Below, in pieces: positions 37,012-47,347 of a stretch of DNA of 64,000 bases. Origin of the DNA: Pseudomonas sp. WN033 (GTDB taxonomy: Bacteria > Pseudomonadota > Gammaproteobacteria > Pseudomonadales > Pseudomonadaceae); NCBI GenBank assembly GCA_002287035.1, contig NSKG01000013.1:25364-89363 (forward strand), written 5' to 3'. Each line of letters begins with the position of its first letter. Position 1 is the stretch's first letter. Both the position numbers and the translations under genes were made by a program. The notes beneath the pieces were generated by a model. That model was not told the origin of the DNA, ran no database searches, and worked only from the letters and a program-made list of their open reading frames with translations.

Positions 37012-37834
37012 CGGCACGTCCTCCACTGACCCGTTCATGTCCACCCAAATCGTGCCAGGAATCGACTTCAACAAACCCGGCAGCCACCAACAACTCGCGC
37101 ACTGCCGCCGCCTGTTGCCAACCATGTTCGAGCAGCAGCCAGCCACCAGGCGTCAGGTGGCGCCGAGCCTGACTGACGATCCGACGAATATCGTCCAGCC
37201 CGTCACTGCCACTGACCAGCGCACTATGTGGCTCATAGCGCACATCACCCTGCTGCAGATGCGGGTCATCAGCGGCAATATAAGGCGGATTGGATACGAT
37301 CAGGTCGAAGCGGCCAAGTGGTAGCTGGGCAAACCAGTCGCTCTGAACGAAGTTGGCGTTGCCAATCCCCAGGCGCTGACGATTTTCCTCAGCCAAGGCC
37401 ACCGCCTCGGCCACCCGGTCACAGCCGAATACCTGCCATTGCCTACGCTCACTGGCCAGCGCCAGGGCAATCGCGCCAGTACCGGTCCCCAGGTCCAGAA
37501 CCCTGGCGTCCTCTGCCGGCCCCAGACGCAACGCCAGTTCGACCAGCAGTTCGGTGTCCGGACGCGGAATCAGGGTACTTGGGGCGACTTTCAGGTCCAG
37601 ACTCCAGAAGCCTCGCTGGCCAAGCAGGTAGGCTACCGGCTCACCGGCACGGCGACGGGCCAACAGCTCAGCGAAGCACTCGAGCTGCTTAGCACTCGGC
37701 TCGTGCTCCGGCCAGGTCCGCAGGTAGCTGCGCGGCTTGTCCAGCACATGCGCCAGCAACAGCTCGGCATCCAGCCGAGGGCTATCGGAATCCGGAAGCT
37801 CGGCCTGGGCCAGCAGCTCGGCGATGCTGCTCAT
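37004..37834 (-). CDS. prmC: Release factor glutamine methyltransferase
   Basis: 276 residues. Methylates the Gln of the GGQ motif in RF1 and RF2. The SAM motif is [16 protein letters not shown], and the catalytic NPPY motif is in [13 protein letters not shown]. The N-terminal helical release-factor-binding domain is present (about 1-85). Start ATG 37834 overlaps the stop of its substrate gene prfA by 4 bp. Confidence 0.97.
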   Translation of the reverse strand: MSSIAELLAQAELPDSDSPRLDAELLLAHVLDKPRSYLRTWPEHEPSAKQLECFAELLARRRAGEPVAYLLGQRGFWSLDLKVAPSTLIPRPDTELLVELALRLGPAEDARVLDLGTGTGAIALALASERRQWQVFGCDRVAEAVALAEENRQRLGIGNANFVQSDWFAQLPLGRFDLIVSNPPYIAADDPHLQQGDVRYEPHSALVSGSDGLDDIRRIVSQARRHLTPGGWLLLEHGWQQAAAVRELLVAAGFVEVDSWHDLGGHERVSGGRADE

Positions 37835-38916
37835 GCGTTGTCCAGGGCCGCTAACTGATCGGCCTGATATTCACGCAGCAGAGGCTCGATCACGTTGTCC
37901 AGACCACCCTGAATCACCTCATCGAGGCTGTACAGCGTCAAATTGATGCGATGATCAGTCACCCGGCCCTGAGGGAAGTTGTAGGTGCGGATGCGCTCGG
38001 AGCGGTCGCCGGAACCAACCAGCAGCCGTCGGGCATCGGAGACTTCCTTCTCCTGGGCCTCGCGCTGCTGGCTGACCAGCCGAGACTGCAGCAGACTCAT
38101 GGCCTTGGCCCGGTTCTTGTGCTGCGAACGCTCTTCCTGGCATTCAACTACCATTCCGGTCGGGATATGAGTGATACGGATCGCCGAGTCGGTCTTGTTG
38201 ACGTGCTGACCACCAGCACCGGAAGCCCGGTAGGTATCGACGCGCAGGTCAGCCGGATTGATCTCGATGGCGGCCTGTTCATCCATTTCCGGCAGGATCG
38301 CCACAGTACAGGCCGAGGTGTGGATACGCCCCTGCGATTCGGTCTCCGGTACCCGCTGCACCCGATGGGCTCCAGACTCGAACTTGAGCTTGGCGTAGAC
38401 ACCCTGCCCCTCGACCCGGGCGATTACCTCCTTGTACCCCCCATGCTCACCTTCGTTTTCCGACAGCACTTCTACCCGCCAGCCCTGACGCTCAGCGTAA
38501 CGTGAATACATCCGGAACAGATCACCAGCAAACAGCGCCGCCTCATCACCACCGGTCCCGGCCCGCACTTCGAGAAACACGTTGCGCTCGTCATTGGGAT
38601 CCTTGGGCAACAACAGCCGGTTGAGTTCGGCATCCAGCGTCTCCAGTCGCTCCTCGCAACTGGCGGCATCGTCCTCAGCCATGGCCCGCAAATCCGGATC
38701 ACTGTCCTTGAGCAGGCTGCGCGCCTCTTCCAGATCGTCCTGCACCTTGCGCCACTCTATGTAGCACTGGATGGTCGGCTCCAGCTCGGCGTACTCCTTG
38801 GAGTAGGCGCGAAAACGGTTCTGATCGCTGATGACTTCGGCATCGCTGAGCAGCGCCGACAGCTCCTCGAAACGCTCACGCAGGCTGTCCAGTCGATTCA
38901 ACAAAGATGGCTTCAT
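37831..38916 (-). CDS. prfA: Peptide chain release factor 1
   Basis: 361 residues. Recognises UAA and UAG and triggers peptide release. The GGQ motif is in [19 protein letters not shown] near residue 235. The anticodon-like PxT tripeptide is Pro-Glu-Thr in [14 protein letters not shown], rather than the Pro-Ala-Thr of E. coli. ATG 38916 overlaps the hemA stop by 4 bp. Confidence 0.98.
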   Translation of the reverse strand: MKPSLLNRLDSLRERFEELSALLSDAEVISDQNRFRAYSKEYAELEPTIQCYIEWRKVQDDLEEARSLLKDSDPDLRAMAEDDAASCEERLETLDAELNRLLLPKDPNDERNVFLEVRAGTGGDEAALFAGDLFRMYSRYAERQGWRVEVLSENEGEHGGYKEVIARVEGQGVYAKLKFESGAHRVQRVPETESQGRIHTSACTVAILPEMDEQAAIEINPADLRVDTYRASGAGGQHVNKTDSAIRITHIPTGMVVECQEERSQHKNRAKAMSLLQSRLVSQQREAQEKEVSDARRLLVGSGDRSERIRTYNFPQGRVTDHRINLTLYSLDEVIQGGLDNVIEPLLREYQADQLAALDNA

Positions 38917-40190
38917 GATTTGCCTTGTGCATTATGGGTGTCATCCAGCGCGAACAGTTCCTGTGCCAAAGCCAGCGCTTCGGCGCGCCCTTCGGCACTC
39001 ATCTGTTTCAACTGGACGCTCGGGTCATGCAGGAGCTTGTTGGTCAGCGCCCGGGCCATTTCGCTCATCAGTGCGGCCGGGTCACCACCACGCTCCAGTT
39101 TGCCTAGCGCCTTGCCCAGCTCCTGGTCCCGGAACTGCTCGGCGCGCTGGCGGTAACGCCGCAATACATCGACAGCCGCCAACGCGCGCAGGCGCTGCAT
39201 GAATTCATCGGTGCCGATCTCGATCATGCGCTCGGCCGCCTCGGCCGCACCCTGGCGCGAACGCAGATTTTCTTCGATCACCTCGTGCAAATCGTCGACG
39301 GTATACAGATACACATCCCCCAGACTACCCACTTCGGGTTCGATATCCCGTGGCACGGCAATATCGACCATGAACATTGGCCGGTGCTTGCGCTGTTTCA
39401 GGGCCCGCTCGACCGCCCCCTTGCCCAGAATAGGCAAGGGGCTGGCGGTGGAACTGATGACGATATCGCAGTGAGCCAGCACCTCGGGAATCTGATTGAG
39501 AATGATCGCCTGCCCGCCCAGCGGCTCGCTCAGCAGCTCGGCCCGCTCCAGCGTGCGATTGGCCACAATCAGGCGCTTGACGCCCTGCTCGAACAAATGC
39601 CGGGCAACCAGCCCGATGGTTTCGCCAGCCCCGATCAGCAATGCAGTACTGCGCTCCAGGTCCGAGAAAATCTGCCGAGCCAGGCTGACCGCGGCAAAGG
39701 CAACCGACACCGGGTTCTCACCAATCGCGGTGTCGGTACGCACCTGCTTGGCGGTATTGAAGGTGCTTTGGAACAGCCGATCCAGATAGGGCCCCAGGGT
39801 GCCCGCCGTACGTGCTGCCTGCCAGGCATCCTTCATCTGCCCAAGGATTTGCGGCTCACCAAGCACCATCGAGTCCAGCCCGGCCGCCACCCGCATCATG
39901 TGCCGAACGGCACCAGCCTCGCGGTGCAGATAGCTGCAGCGGCGCAGTTCCTCGACCGACAGGCCGTGAAATCCGGCCAACCAGTCGATCAGCGACTGGT
40001 CGTTGAGCTGGTCCTGGGCACAGTAGATTTCGGTCCGATTGCAGGTGGACAGAATCGCCACCTCCTGGGTCCGCGTTTCATCACGTAAACGCTGCAGGGC
40101 ATCCGCCAACTGTTCAGGCGAAAAGGCGACCCGCTCGCGCACGTCGACCGATGCCGTCTTGTGATTGATGCCTAGTGCCAGAAAACCCAT
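38913..40190 (-). CDS. hemA: Glutamyl-tRNA reductase
   Basis: 425 residues. Reduces Glu-tRNA(Glu) to glutamate-1-semialdehyde, the committed step of C5-pathway tetrapyrrole synthesis. The catalytic Cys is in [12 protein letters not shown] near residue 50. The conserved region [20 protein letters not shown] and the NADPH domain ([17 protein letters not shown]) follow. First gene of hemA-prfA-prmC-moeB-murI; the TPR gene runs divergently after 180 bp. Confidence 0.98.
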   Translation of the reverse strand: MGFLALGINHKTASVDVRERVAFSPEQLADALQRLRDETRTQEVAILSTCNRTEIYCAQDQLNDQSLIDWLAGFHGLSVEELRRCSYLHREAGAVRHMMRVAAGLDSMVLGEPQILGQMKDAWQAARTAGTLGPYLDRLFQSTFNTAKQVRTDTAIGENPVSVAFAAVSLARQIFSDLERSTALLIGAGETIGLVARHLFEQGVKRLIVANRTLERAELLSEPLGGQAIILNQIPEVLAHCDIVISSTASPLPILGKGAVERALKQRKHRPMFMVDIAVPRDIEPEVGSLGDVYLYTVDDLHEVIEENLRSRQGAAEAAERMIEIGTDEFMQRLRALAAVDVLRRYRQRAEQFRDQELGKALGKLERGGDPAALMSEMARALTNKLLHDPSVQLKQMSAEGRAEALALAQELFALDDTHNAQGKS

Positions 40191-40370
40191 GCTGCCTCGT
40201 TTATCCTGGGACGGATAGATTCAAACGTGTAATTGTCCTATGTATGCCAGCGCCGATCAATTACCAGGAGCGGTTCGCGATAAAGCGGCAACAGCCCCAA
40301 CTTGCGCGCTATGGGTTTGCACGAGATCCTGTGTCATGATGAGCATTACGCCGAAACGATTCGAGATTCC

Positions 40371-42101
40371 ATGAAGGCTTCATTCAATCGCACCCTGCTC
40401 GCGCTGGGCCTGAGCCTGTGGTTAGGCGGCTGCGCGGTTACCGGCCAGCAGGCCGAAACCCCGGACCACAGCGCGCCGGACTACGATCTGAGCAGCGAGG
40501 CGCAGGTCCCCGTGGTCTACGGCCAGTTCAGCAAGGACAGCCTGTTCGCCTTGCTGACCGCCGAGATTGCCGGCCAGCGCAACCGCTTCGACATCGCCCT
40601 GGGCAACTATCTGGATCAGGCTCGCCAGACCCGCGACGCGGGTGTAACCGAACGCGCTTTGCGGGTTGCTGAATTCCTCGGCGCCCAGGATCAGGCGCTG
40701 GAGATGGCCGAGTTGTGGGTCAGCATCGCTCCCGACAACCCCGAGGCGCTGCGCGCTGCCGCACTGCATCTGGCGCGCGCCGGGGAACTCCAGCAAGCCA
40801 TGGCGATGATGCGCCAGGTATTGGAACTGCATGGCGAAACCCATTTCGATTTCCTCGCCCTGGCCGCAGTGCAAACTGACCCACCAACCCGCGCCGCCCT
40901 GCTCAACACCTTGCAACAATTGCTAGGCGAGTACCCGGACAATGCCCAACTGGTCTTTGCCCAAGCCTTGCTGCTGCAGCAGGAAGAGCGTGACGACGAG
41001 GCCCTGGCCCTGTTTCGCAGCCACCCTCAGGCCGCCAAGGCCCCAGCCGCGATTCTGTTGCAGAGTCGGCTGTTGACCGCCCGCGGCGACAGCGCCCAGG
41101 CCGTCAATCTGTTGCAGGGCGGTTTGCGCGAACACCCGAATGATCAACGCATGCGCCTGCTACTCGCCCGTCTGCTGGTCGCCGAGGGCGAACTGCAGGC
41201 CGCCGCCCGCCAGTTCAGCCTGCTGCAACAGGACAACCCTGACGACCCTGACCTGTTGCTGACTCTGGGGCTGATCAACCTCGAAGCCGGTAACAGTCAG
41301 GCAGCCATTGAGCAACTGGAACAGGCCCTGGCCATCGACCCGGACAACAACACCGCTCGCTATCATCTGGGCCTGGCCTATGAGGACCAGGGCCAACAGC
41401 AGCAGGCACTGGATATCTGGCAGGCGGTCGGCAGCGGCAACGAGTTTCTGAGTGCCCGCCTGCGTGTCAGCCAGGCACTCAGCCAGCAAGGCCGTACCGA
41501 CGAGTTGCACGATTATCTGGAAAGCGAGCGGGCCGCCTACCCGGGGGCGGCCCTGCAACTGCACCTGATCGAGATCGAAACTCTGGTTGAATCCGATCCA
41601 ACCCTGGCCATGCAGCGGGTCAACCAGGCTCTGCAGCGCTTCGAACTGGACAGCAATCTGCTCTATACCCGCGCCCTGCTGGCCGAGCGACTGGGCCAGC
41701 CAGACACCCTGGAAGCCGACCTGCGCAGCATCCTCGAACGCGAGCCGGACAATGCCATGGCCCTCAATGCCCTGGGTTACACGCTGGCCGACCGTAACGA
41801 ACGGCTGGAAGAGGCCCTGGAACTAATCGAGCGGGCCATTGCCCTGAACCCCAACGATCCCGCCATTATCGACAGCCTCGGCTGGGTTCACTTCCGACTC
41901 GGTAATCTGGAGCTGGCTGAAGAGCTACTGCGCCGCGCCTATGCCGCCTTCCCGGACCAGGAAGTTGCCGCACATCTGGGCGAGGTCCTCTGGGTCCAGG
42001 GCCGCCAGCGCGAAGCACGCAAGATCTGGGACGAAGCCCTGAAGAAAGACCCGGACAGTCCGCTGGTGCGGGAAACCCGTCAACGCCTGGAACAACGCTG
42101 A
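40371..42101 (+). CDS. TPR-repeat outer-membrane lipoprotein
   Basis: 576 residues from ATG 40371 (MKASFNRTLLALGLSLWLGGC), with a lipobox LGGC at Cys21; upstream in-frame codons add no signal. The rest is at least ten tetratricopeptide repeats (for example TARYHLGLAYEDQGQQQQAL, ALNPNDPAIIDSLGWVHFRL). Orthologues lie between hemA and lolB in pseudomonads. TPR lipoproteins scaffold envelope complexes; the partner here is unknown. lolB follows after 3 bp. Confidence 0.9.
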   Translation: MKASFNRTLLALGLSLWLGGCAVTGQQAETPDHSAPDYDLSSEAQVPVVYGQFSKDSLFALLTAEIAGQRNRFDIALGNYLDQARQTRDAGVTERALRVAEFLGAQDQALEMAELWVSIAPDNPEALRAAALHLARAGELQQAMAMMRQVLELHGETHFDFLALAAVQTDPPTRAALLNTLQQLLGEYPDNAQLVFAQALLLQQEERDDEALALFRSHPQAAKAPAAILLQSRLLTARGDSAQAVNLLQGGLREHPNDQRMRLLLARLLVAEGELQAAARQFSLLQQDNPDDPDLLLTLGLINLEAGNSQAAIEQLEQALAIDPDNNTARYHLGLAYEDQGQQQQALDIWQAVGSGNEFLSARLRVSQALSQQGRTDELHDYLESERAAYPGAALQLHLIEIETLVESDPTLAMQRVNQALQRFELDSNLLYTRALLAERLGQPDTLEADLRSILEREPDNAMALNALGYTLADRNERLEEALELIERAIALNPNDPAIIDSLGWVHFRLGNLELAEELLRRAYAAFPDQEVAAHLGEVLWVQGRQREARKIWDEALKKDPDSPLVRETRQRLEQR

Positions 42102-42104
42102 TTC

Positions 42105-42713
42105 ATGTCCATTATTCGCCTATGCACCCTGGTTGGCCTGAGCCTGGCTCTGGCCGCCTGTAGCAGCTTTCATCAACGTGAGACCCTGGAACTGGGCGGC
42201 GACAGTCGCGCCTGGCAACAGCACCGCAACAGCGTCGAACCTCTGACCGCCTGGACTCTGCAAGGCAAGATCGGCGTGCGCGCACCACAGGAGTCCGGCA
42301 GCGGCACCCTGTTCTGGCTGCAGCAGCAGGACTACTACGACATTCGCCTGTCCGGCCCGCTGGGCCGTGGTGCCACCCGCATCCAGGGTGACCGCGAAGG
42401 TATCGTGCTGGATATCGCCGGCCAGCAAACCCTGCGCGCCGCCTCAGCCGAAGACCTGCTGGAGCAGGAAATAGGCTGGCGTCTGCCAGTCGATCACTTG
42501 CTTTGGTGGGTCCGCGGCCTGCCCGCTCCCGACAGCCCCAGCCGCCTGCAACTGGACACCGAAAGCCGCCTGGCCCGACTCAGCCAGTCCGGCTGGACCA
42601 TCGAATACAGTCGCTACCAGCAAGTAGGCGAGCGGCAACTGCCACAACGTCTGCAGTTGTCCGGGCACGATGTCTTGCTGACCCTGGTGGTCACTCAATG
42701 GGATCCGCGCTGA
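42105..42713 (+). CDS. lolB: Outer-membrane lipoprotein receptor LolB
   Basis: 202 residues with lipobox LAAC (Cys19). LolB accepts lipoproteins from LolA and inserts them in the outer membrane. The typical segments AWTLQGKIGVRAPQESGSGT, YDIRLSGPLGRGATRIQGD and PVDHLLWWVRGLPAP are present. In operon with the TPR gene and ispE, as in other pseudomonads. Confidence 0.95.
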   Translation: MSIIRLCTLVGLSLALAACSSFHQRETLELGGDSRAWQQHRNSVEPLTAWTLQGKIGVRAPQESGSGTLFWLQQQDYYDIRLSGPLGRGATRIQGDREGIVLDIAGQQTLRAASAEDLLEQEIGWRLPVDHLLWWVRGLPAPDSPSRLQLDTESRLARLSQSGWTIEYSRYQQVGERQLPQRLQLSGHDVLLTLVVTQWDPR

Positions 42714-42716
42714 ACC

Positions 42717-43562
42717 ATGCCTGCTCCCACCCTGAGCCTGCCCGCCCCGGCCAAGCTGAATCTGTTTCTGCATATCACCGGGCGTCGTGCCGACGGCTAT
42801 CACACACTGCAGACGCTGTTCCAGTTTCTCGATCATGGCGACACCCTGCACTTCAATGCCCGCCCTGACGGCCAGATCACCCTGCAGCCCGAACTGCCCG
42901 GCGTGCCGACCGAGGCGAACCTGATCGTCCGCGCCGCCCGTCTGCTGCAACAGGCCAGCGGCACCTCACAGGGAGCTGACATCCAACTGGACAAACGCTT
43001 GCCCATGGGCGGCGGCATTGGTGGCGGCAGCTCGGATGCCGCCACTACCCTGGTTGGCCTCAATCATCTCTGGCGTACCGGCCTGAGCCTTGAACAACTG
43101 GCCAAGCTGGGCCTGAGCCTGGGCGCGGATGTGCCGGTCTTTGTCCGCGGCCACGCCGCCTGGGCCGAAGGGGTCGGTGAACAACTGACACCAGTGACCC
43201 TGGATGAACCTTGGTATCTGGTGGTGGTTCCGCCATGCCAGGTCAGCACTGCGGAAATTTTTTCCGACCAGAGGTTGACGCGCGATTCTCCGGCCATTAC
43301 ATTAGCGGCCTTCCGTGAGCACGGTGGTCGGAATGACTGCTTGCCGGTTGTTGCAGCGCGTTACCCAGAAATTCGTAACACGTTGATCTTGCTAAACAAA
43401 TATTGTGAAGCTAAGATGACCGGGACTGGCAGTTGCTTGTTTGGGGCCTTCCCAAACGAACGCGAAGCTGATAAAGTTCGCGCCCGGTTGCCAGCCACAC
43501 TGCGAAGCTTTGTTGCCAAGGGTTGTAACGTTTCACCGTTACATCAATTGCTCAACAAGTAA
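42717..43562 (+). CDS. ispE: 4-diphosphocytidyl-2-C-methyl-D-erythritol kinase
   Basis: 281 residues. GHMP kinase of the MEP isoprenoid pathway. Motifs: [22 protein letters not shown] near the start (first 20: [20 protein letters not shown]), the ATP loop [17 protein letters not shown] near residue 97, and [13 protein letters not shown] near the end. The reading frame is intact, but from about 43220 to the stop the DNA falls to about 50% GC, against about 62% in the first half, with more A/T-ending codons. It is 3 bp after lolB and followed by tRNA-Gln. Confidence 0.96.
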   Translation: MPAPTLSLPAPAKLNLFLHITGRRADGYHTLQTLFQFLDHGDTLHFNARPDGQITLQPELPGVPTEANLIVRAARLLQQASGTSQGADIQLDKRLPMGGGIGGGSSDAATTLVGLNHLWRTGLSLEQLAKLGLSLGADVPVFVRGHAAWAEGVGEQLTPVTLDEPWYLVVVPPCQVSTAEIFSDQRLTRDSPAITLAAFREHGGRNDCLPVVAARYPEIRNTLILLNKYCEAKMTGTGSCLFGAFPNEREADKVRARLPATLRSFVAKGCNVSPLHQLLNK

Positions 43563-43596
43563 GCATCAGGATGCAGCCGTGCATCCGGACAGTTAC

Positions 43597-43671
43597 AGGG
43601 GCGTAGCCAAGCGGTAAGGCAGCGGGTTTTGATCCCGCCATGCGTTGGTTCGAATCCAGCCGCCCCTGCCA
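43597..43671 (+). tRNA. tRNA-Gln (UUG)
   Basis: 75-nt cloverleaf. The acceptor stem AGGGGCG pairs with CGCCCCT, followed by GCCA with the CCA encoded. The anticodon arm GCGGG-TTTTGAT-CCCGC gives anticodon TTG. The T-loop is TTCGAAT. Its place between ispE and prs is the usual one in Pseudomonas. Confidence 0.97.
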
Positions 43672-43795
43672 TTTTCTCTCCGGCAGCAATCAAGACATCG
43701 TGAGACCGAAGTATTCGGCCGGATGGCTTTGCCGTTTCCGTCGAACCTCGCTCTCCAATCGCCTCGACCACTACCCAAGTTAAAGGTATTGCAGC

Positions 43796-44737
43796 GTGTC
43801 CAAGATGATGGTTTTTACGGGGAACGCCAACCCCGATCTGGCACGACGCGTCGTGCGTCAACTGCACATTCCCCTCGGTGACGCCTCGGTTGGTCGCTTC
43901 AGTGATGGCGAAGTCGCTGTCGAACTGAACGAAAACGTGCGTGGCAAGGATGTCTTTATCATCCAGTCCACCTGCGCACCGACCAACGACAACCTGATGG
44001 AACTGGTGGTCATGGCCGACGCTCTGCGCCGCTCTTCCGCCAGCCGCATCACCGCCGTGGTTCCCTATTTCGGTTACGCCCGCCAGGATCGCCGCCCGCG
44101 CTCGGCCCGCGTGCCGATCAGCGCCAAGGTCGTGGCCGACATGCTCGACGCGGTCGGTGTTGACCGCCTGCTGACCGTCGACTTGCACGCCGACCAGATT
44201 CAGGGTTTTTTTGATATCCCGGTCGACAACATCTACGGCTCGCCTGTTCTGGTCGATGACATCATCAGCCAGCGCCATGAAAACCTGATGATCGTATCCC
44301 CGGATATCGGTGGCGTAGTCCGCGCCCGCGCCGTGGCCAAGCAACTGGGCGTCGACCTGGCAATCATCGACAAGCGCCGGCCCAAGGCCAACCAGTCGGA
44401 AGTGATGCACATCATCGGCGACGTTGAAGGCCGCACCTGTATTCTGGTCGATGACATGGTCGATACCGCCGGCACTCTGTGCCATGCCGCCAAGGCCTTG
44501 AAAGAGCACGGCGCCTCCAAGGTTTTCGCCTATTGCACCCACCCGATCCTATCGGGCAAGGCGATCGAGAACATCAGCGGCTCGGCACTCGACGAACTGA
44601 TAGTGACCAACACTATTCCGCTGTCACCGGCCGCAACGCATTGCGAACGCATCCGCCAGCTGGACATGGCGCCGATCGTCGCCGAAGCCATGCGCCGGAT
44701 CAGCAACGAGGAATCCATCAGCGCCATGTTCCGTTAA
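43796..44737 (+). CDS. prs: Ribose-phosphate pyrophosphokinase
   Basis: 313 residues from GTG 43796 (reads [20 protein letters not shown]), with AAAGG about 9 nt upstream. Makes PRPP from ribose-5-phosphate and ATP, the cosubstrate of upp and hpt elsewhere in this window. The cation-binding signature is [17 protein letters not shown] and the PRPP motif is [15 protein letters not shown] strong terminator follows at 44760. Confidence 0.98.
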   Translation: MSKMMVFTGNANPDLARRVVRQLHIPLGDASVGRFSDGEVAVELNENVRGKDVFIIQSTCAPTNDNLMELVVMADALRRSSASRITAVVPYFGYARQDRRPRSARVPISAKVVADMLDAVGVDRLLTVDLHADQIQGFFDIPVDNIYGSPVLVDDIISQRHENLMIVSPDIGGVVRARAVAKQLGVDLAIIDKRRPKANQSEVMHIIGDVEGRTCILVDDMVDTAGTLCHAAKALKEHGASKVFAYCTHPILSGKAIENISGSALDELIVTNTIPLSPAATHCERIRQLDMAPIVAEAMRRISNEESISAMFR

Positions 44738-44759
44738 GGAGCAGGTGCTGGGTAAACAG

Positions 44760-44782
44760 CCCGGACAGGTGTCCGGGTTTTT
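44760..44782 (+). terminator. Rho-independent terminator after prs
   Basis: CCCGGAC-AGGT-GTCCGGG is a perfect 7-bp stem with a 4-nt loop followed by TTTTT. Some read-through to rplY is possible, as it starts 58 bp later. Confidence 0.85.
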
Positions 44783-44840
44783 CATCAATCATCCGCCGCG
44801 TTGGTCGCAAACGCCCGGATGTTTTAGCAAGGAGACTACA

Positions 44841-45467
44841 ATGGTCGACTTCACTCTGAATGCGAAAGCGCGTAATGACCTGGGGAAAGGTGCGAGCCGC
44901 CGCCTGCGTCGTAACGCCGATCTGGTACCGGCCATCGTTTACGGTGGCGATCAAGAGCCGCAGAGCATCGCTCTGGAAGCCCGTGAACTGAAGAAGGCCC
45001 TGGAAAACGAGGCGTTCTACTCCCACGTTATCAGCCTGTCGGTTGATGGCAAGAGCCAGGAAGTTCTGCTCAAGGCCCTGCAACGTCACCCGGCCAAGTC
45101 GCACGTCATGCATGCCGACTTCCTGCGCGTCGTTGCTGGTCACAAGGTTACCGTTCTGGTACCCCTGCACTTCATCAATGAAGATGCTTGCGTTGGCGTC
45201 AAGAAAAGCGGCGGCGTGATCTCCCACACCATGACCGAAGTGGAAGTATCCTGCCTGCCCAAAGACCTGCCGGAGTTCATTGAGGTCGATATGGCCAAGG
45301 TTGAACTGGGTCAGATCGTTCACCTGTCCGACCTCAAGCTGCCGAAAGGCGTGACCGTCGTTGCCCTGACCCAGGGTGCCGACCACGATCTGCCGGTTGC
45401 CAACGTCCACGCTGCTCGCGTAGCTTCTGGCGACGCTGCGGCTGAAGGCGAAGAGTCGGCCGAGTAA
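44841..45467 (+). CDS. rplY: 50S ribosomal protein L25 (general stress protein Ctc type)
   Basis: 208 residues from ATG 44841 ([20 protein letters not shown]) with AAGGAGA about 8 nt upstream. Residues 1-95 are the L25 domain that binds 5S rRNA, and about 100-190 the TL5/Ctc C-terminal beta domain ([20 protein letters not shown]). The long form is normal for Pseudomonas. The acidic Ala/Glu-rich tail is short. pth follows after 31 bp. Confidence 0.97.
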   Translation: MVDFTLNAKARNDLGKGASRRLRRNADLVPAIVYGGDQEPQSIALEARELKKALENEAFYSHVISLSVDGKSQEVLLKALQRHPAKSHVMHADFLRVVAGHKVTVLVPLHFINEDACVGVKKSGGVISHTMTEVEVSCLPKDLPEFIEVDMAKVELGQIVHLSDLKLPKGVTVVALTQGADHDLPVANVHAARVASGDAAAEGEESAE

Positions 45468-45498
45468 TTGATCCGCTGACCCAAGAGGGGCGCCGGTT

Positions 45499-46086
45499 GT
45501 GACGCAGGGAATCAGGATGTTGGTGGGGCTGGGTAATCCCGGCACTGAATACGCACTGACCCGTCACAATGCCGGCGCCCTTTTTGTTGAGCGCCTGGCC
45601 GCGCAGCACAATGCGCCGCTACGCGCCGAGAGCAAATTTTTCGGCCTCACCGGCCGCCTGACCCTCAAGGGCCAGGATATCCGCCTGCTGATCCCCACCA
45701 CCTACATGAACCGCAGTGGCCAGGCCGTAGCCGCACTGTCGAGCTTCTACCGTATCGAACCCGAACAGATTCTGGTCGCCCATGACGAACTGGACCTGCC
45801 GCCGGGGGTGGTCAAATGCAAGAAAGGGGGCGGCCATGGCGGTCATAACGGCTTGCGCGACATCATCGCCAAGCTGGGCAACAACAACGCTTTTCATCGC
45901 CTGCGCCTGGGAATCGGTCATCCCGGTCACAGCTCACAGGTCACCGGTTACGTACTGGGCCGCGCCCCCAAAGACGAACAGCAGGCCCTGGATGACTGCA
46001 TCGATGCGGCCATCGCCGAACTGCCTGGCATGATCGACGGCGACTGGCCCCGGGTCATGCAACGCCTGCACAGTTTCAAAGCCTGA
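45499..46086 (+). CDS. pth: Peptidyl-tRNA hydrolase
   Basis: 195 residues from GTG 45499 with an AGAGGGG site upstream; ATG 45517 is the alternative but would remove conserved N-terminal residues. Cleaves peptidyl-tRNA released from stalled ribosomes. The catalytic His is in [15 protein letters not shown]. Conserved [27 protein letters not shown] and [12 protein letters not shown] are present. Confidence 0.97.
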   Translation: MTQGIRMLVGLGNPGTEYALTRHNAGALFVERLAAQHNAPLRAESKFFGLTGRLTLKGQDIRLLIPTTYMNRSGQAVAALSSFYRIEPEQILVAHDELDLPPGVVKCKKGGGHGGHNGLRDIIAKLGNNNAFHRLRLGIGHPGHSSQVTGYVLGRAPKDEQQALDDCIDAAIAELPGMIDGDWPRVMQRLHSFKA

Positions 46087-46120
46087 ACTTTACCCGCCGG
46101 ACACGGCAGAGGACACGATT

Positions 46121-47221
46121 ATGGGATTCAATTGCGGTATCGTCGGCCTGCCCAATGTGGGCAAATCGACCCTGTTCAACGCCCTGACCAAAGCCGGCAT
46201 CGGTGCTGAGAACTTCCCGTTCTGCACCATTGAGCCGAACAGCGGCATCGTGCCCATGCCCGACCCGCGCCTGAACGCACTGGCAAGCATCGTCAAGCCG
46301 GAGAAGATCATTCCCACCAGCATGGAATTCGTCGACATCGCCGGTCTGGTCGCAGGCGCCTCCAAGGGTGAAGGTCTGGGCAACAAGTTCCTGGCCAACA
46401 TCCGCGAGACCGACGCCATCGCCCACGTGGTCCGCTGCTTCGAAGACGACAACGTGATCCACGTCTCCAACAGCGTCGACCCCAAGCGCGATATCGAGAT
46501 CATTGATCTGGAACTGATCTTTGCCGACCTCGACAGCTGCGAAAAGCAACTGCAGCGCGTCAGCCGCAATGCCAAAGGTGGCGACAAGGAAGCCCTGGCC
46601 CAGAAAGCCCTGCTGGAGCAACTGATCCCCCACTTCACCGAAGGCAAGCCAGCCCGCTCGCTGCTGAAGAATCTCAGCCCTGAAGAGCGCACCCTGGCCA
46701 AGCAGTTCCACCTGCTGACCAGCAAGCCGGTGATGTATATCGCCAACGTCGCTGAAGACGGCTTCGAGGACAACCCGCACCTTGATGTGGTCAAGGCCAT
46801 TGCCACCGAAGAAGGCGCCGTGGTCGTCCCGGTGTGCAACAAGATCGAAGCGGAAATCGCCGAGCTCGATGACGATGAGGAAAAGCAAATGTTCCTCGAA
46901 ACCATGGGCATGGACGAACCGGGCCTGAACCGGGTAATCCGCGCCGGCTACCAACTGCTCGGCCTACAGACCTACTTCACCGCCGGGGTCAAGGAAGTCC
47001 GCGCCTGGACCGTCAAGATCGGCGCCACCGCCCCGCAGGCAGCCGGCGTGATCCATACCGACTTCGAAAAGGGCTTCATCCGTGCCGAAGTGGTCAGCTA
47101 CGACGACTTCATCCAGTACAACGGTGAAGCTGGCGCGAAGGAAGCCGGCAAATGGCGTCTGGAAGGCAAGGACTACATCGTCAAGGATGGCGACGTGATG
47201 CATTTCCGCTTTAACGTCTGA
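46121..47221 (+). CDS. ychF: Redox-regulated ATPase YchF (OBG-like)
   Basis: 366 residues. P-loop [17 protein letters not shown] at the start, switch region [20 protein letters not shown], and a C-terminal TGS domain ending [20 protein letters not shown]. YchF binds ATP rather than GTP (the NKxD position is NVAE-type, YIANVAED) and negatively affects the oxidative stress response. It follows pth by 34 bp, and a strong terminator comes next. Confidence 0.97.
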   Translation: MGFNCGIVGLPNVGKSTLFNALTKAGIGAENFPFCTIEPNSGIVPMPDPRLNALASIVKPEKIIPTSMEFVDIAGLVAGASKGEGLGNKFLANIRETDAIAHVVRCFEDDNVIHVSNSVDPKRDIEIIDLELIFADLDSCEKQLQRVSRNAKGGDKEALAQKALLEQLIPHFTEGKPARSLLKNLSPEERTLAKQFHLLTSKPVMYIANVAEDGFEDNPHLDVVKAIATEEGAVVVPVCNKIEAEIAELDDDEEKQMFLETMGMDEPGLNRVIRAGYQLLGLQTYFTAGVKEVRAWTVKIGATAPQAAGVIHTDFEKGFIRAEVVSYDDFIQYNGEAGAKEAGKWRLEGKDYIVKDGDVMHFRFNV

Positions 47222-47237
47222 TCAGCTCCCGCCCTGG

Positions 47238-47271
47238 AAAAGCCGCTTGCCCAAGCGGCTTTTCTGTTTTT
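47238..47271 (+). terminator. Rho-independent terminator after ychF
   Basis: AAAAGCCGCTTG and CAAGCGGCTTTT form a 12-bp perfect inverted repeat with 2 intervening bases (11-bp stem, 4-nt loop), followed by CTGTTTTT. Confidence 0.88.
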
Positions 47272-47347
47272 ACCCAAGCCTGTTACAGCCCCGCCTGACG
47301 CCAAACGTGCCATACTCTGACGGACCGGTTTATGGAGAAGTCTGTCC

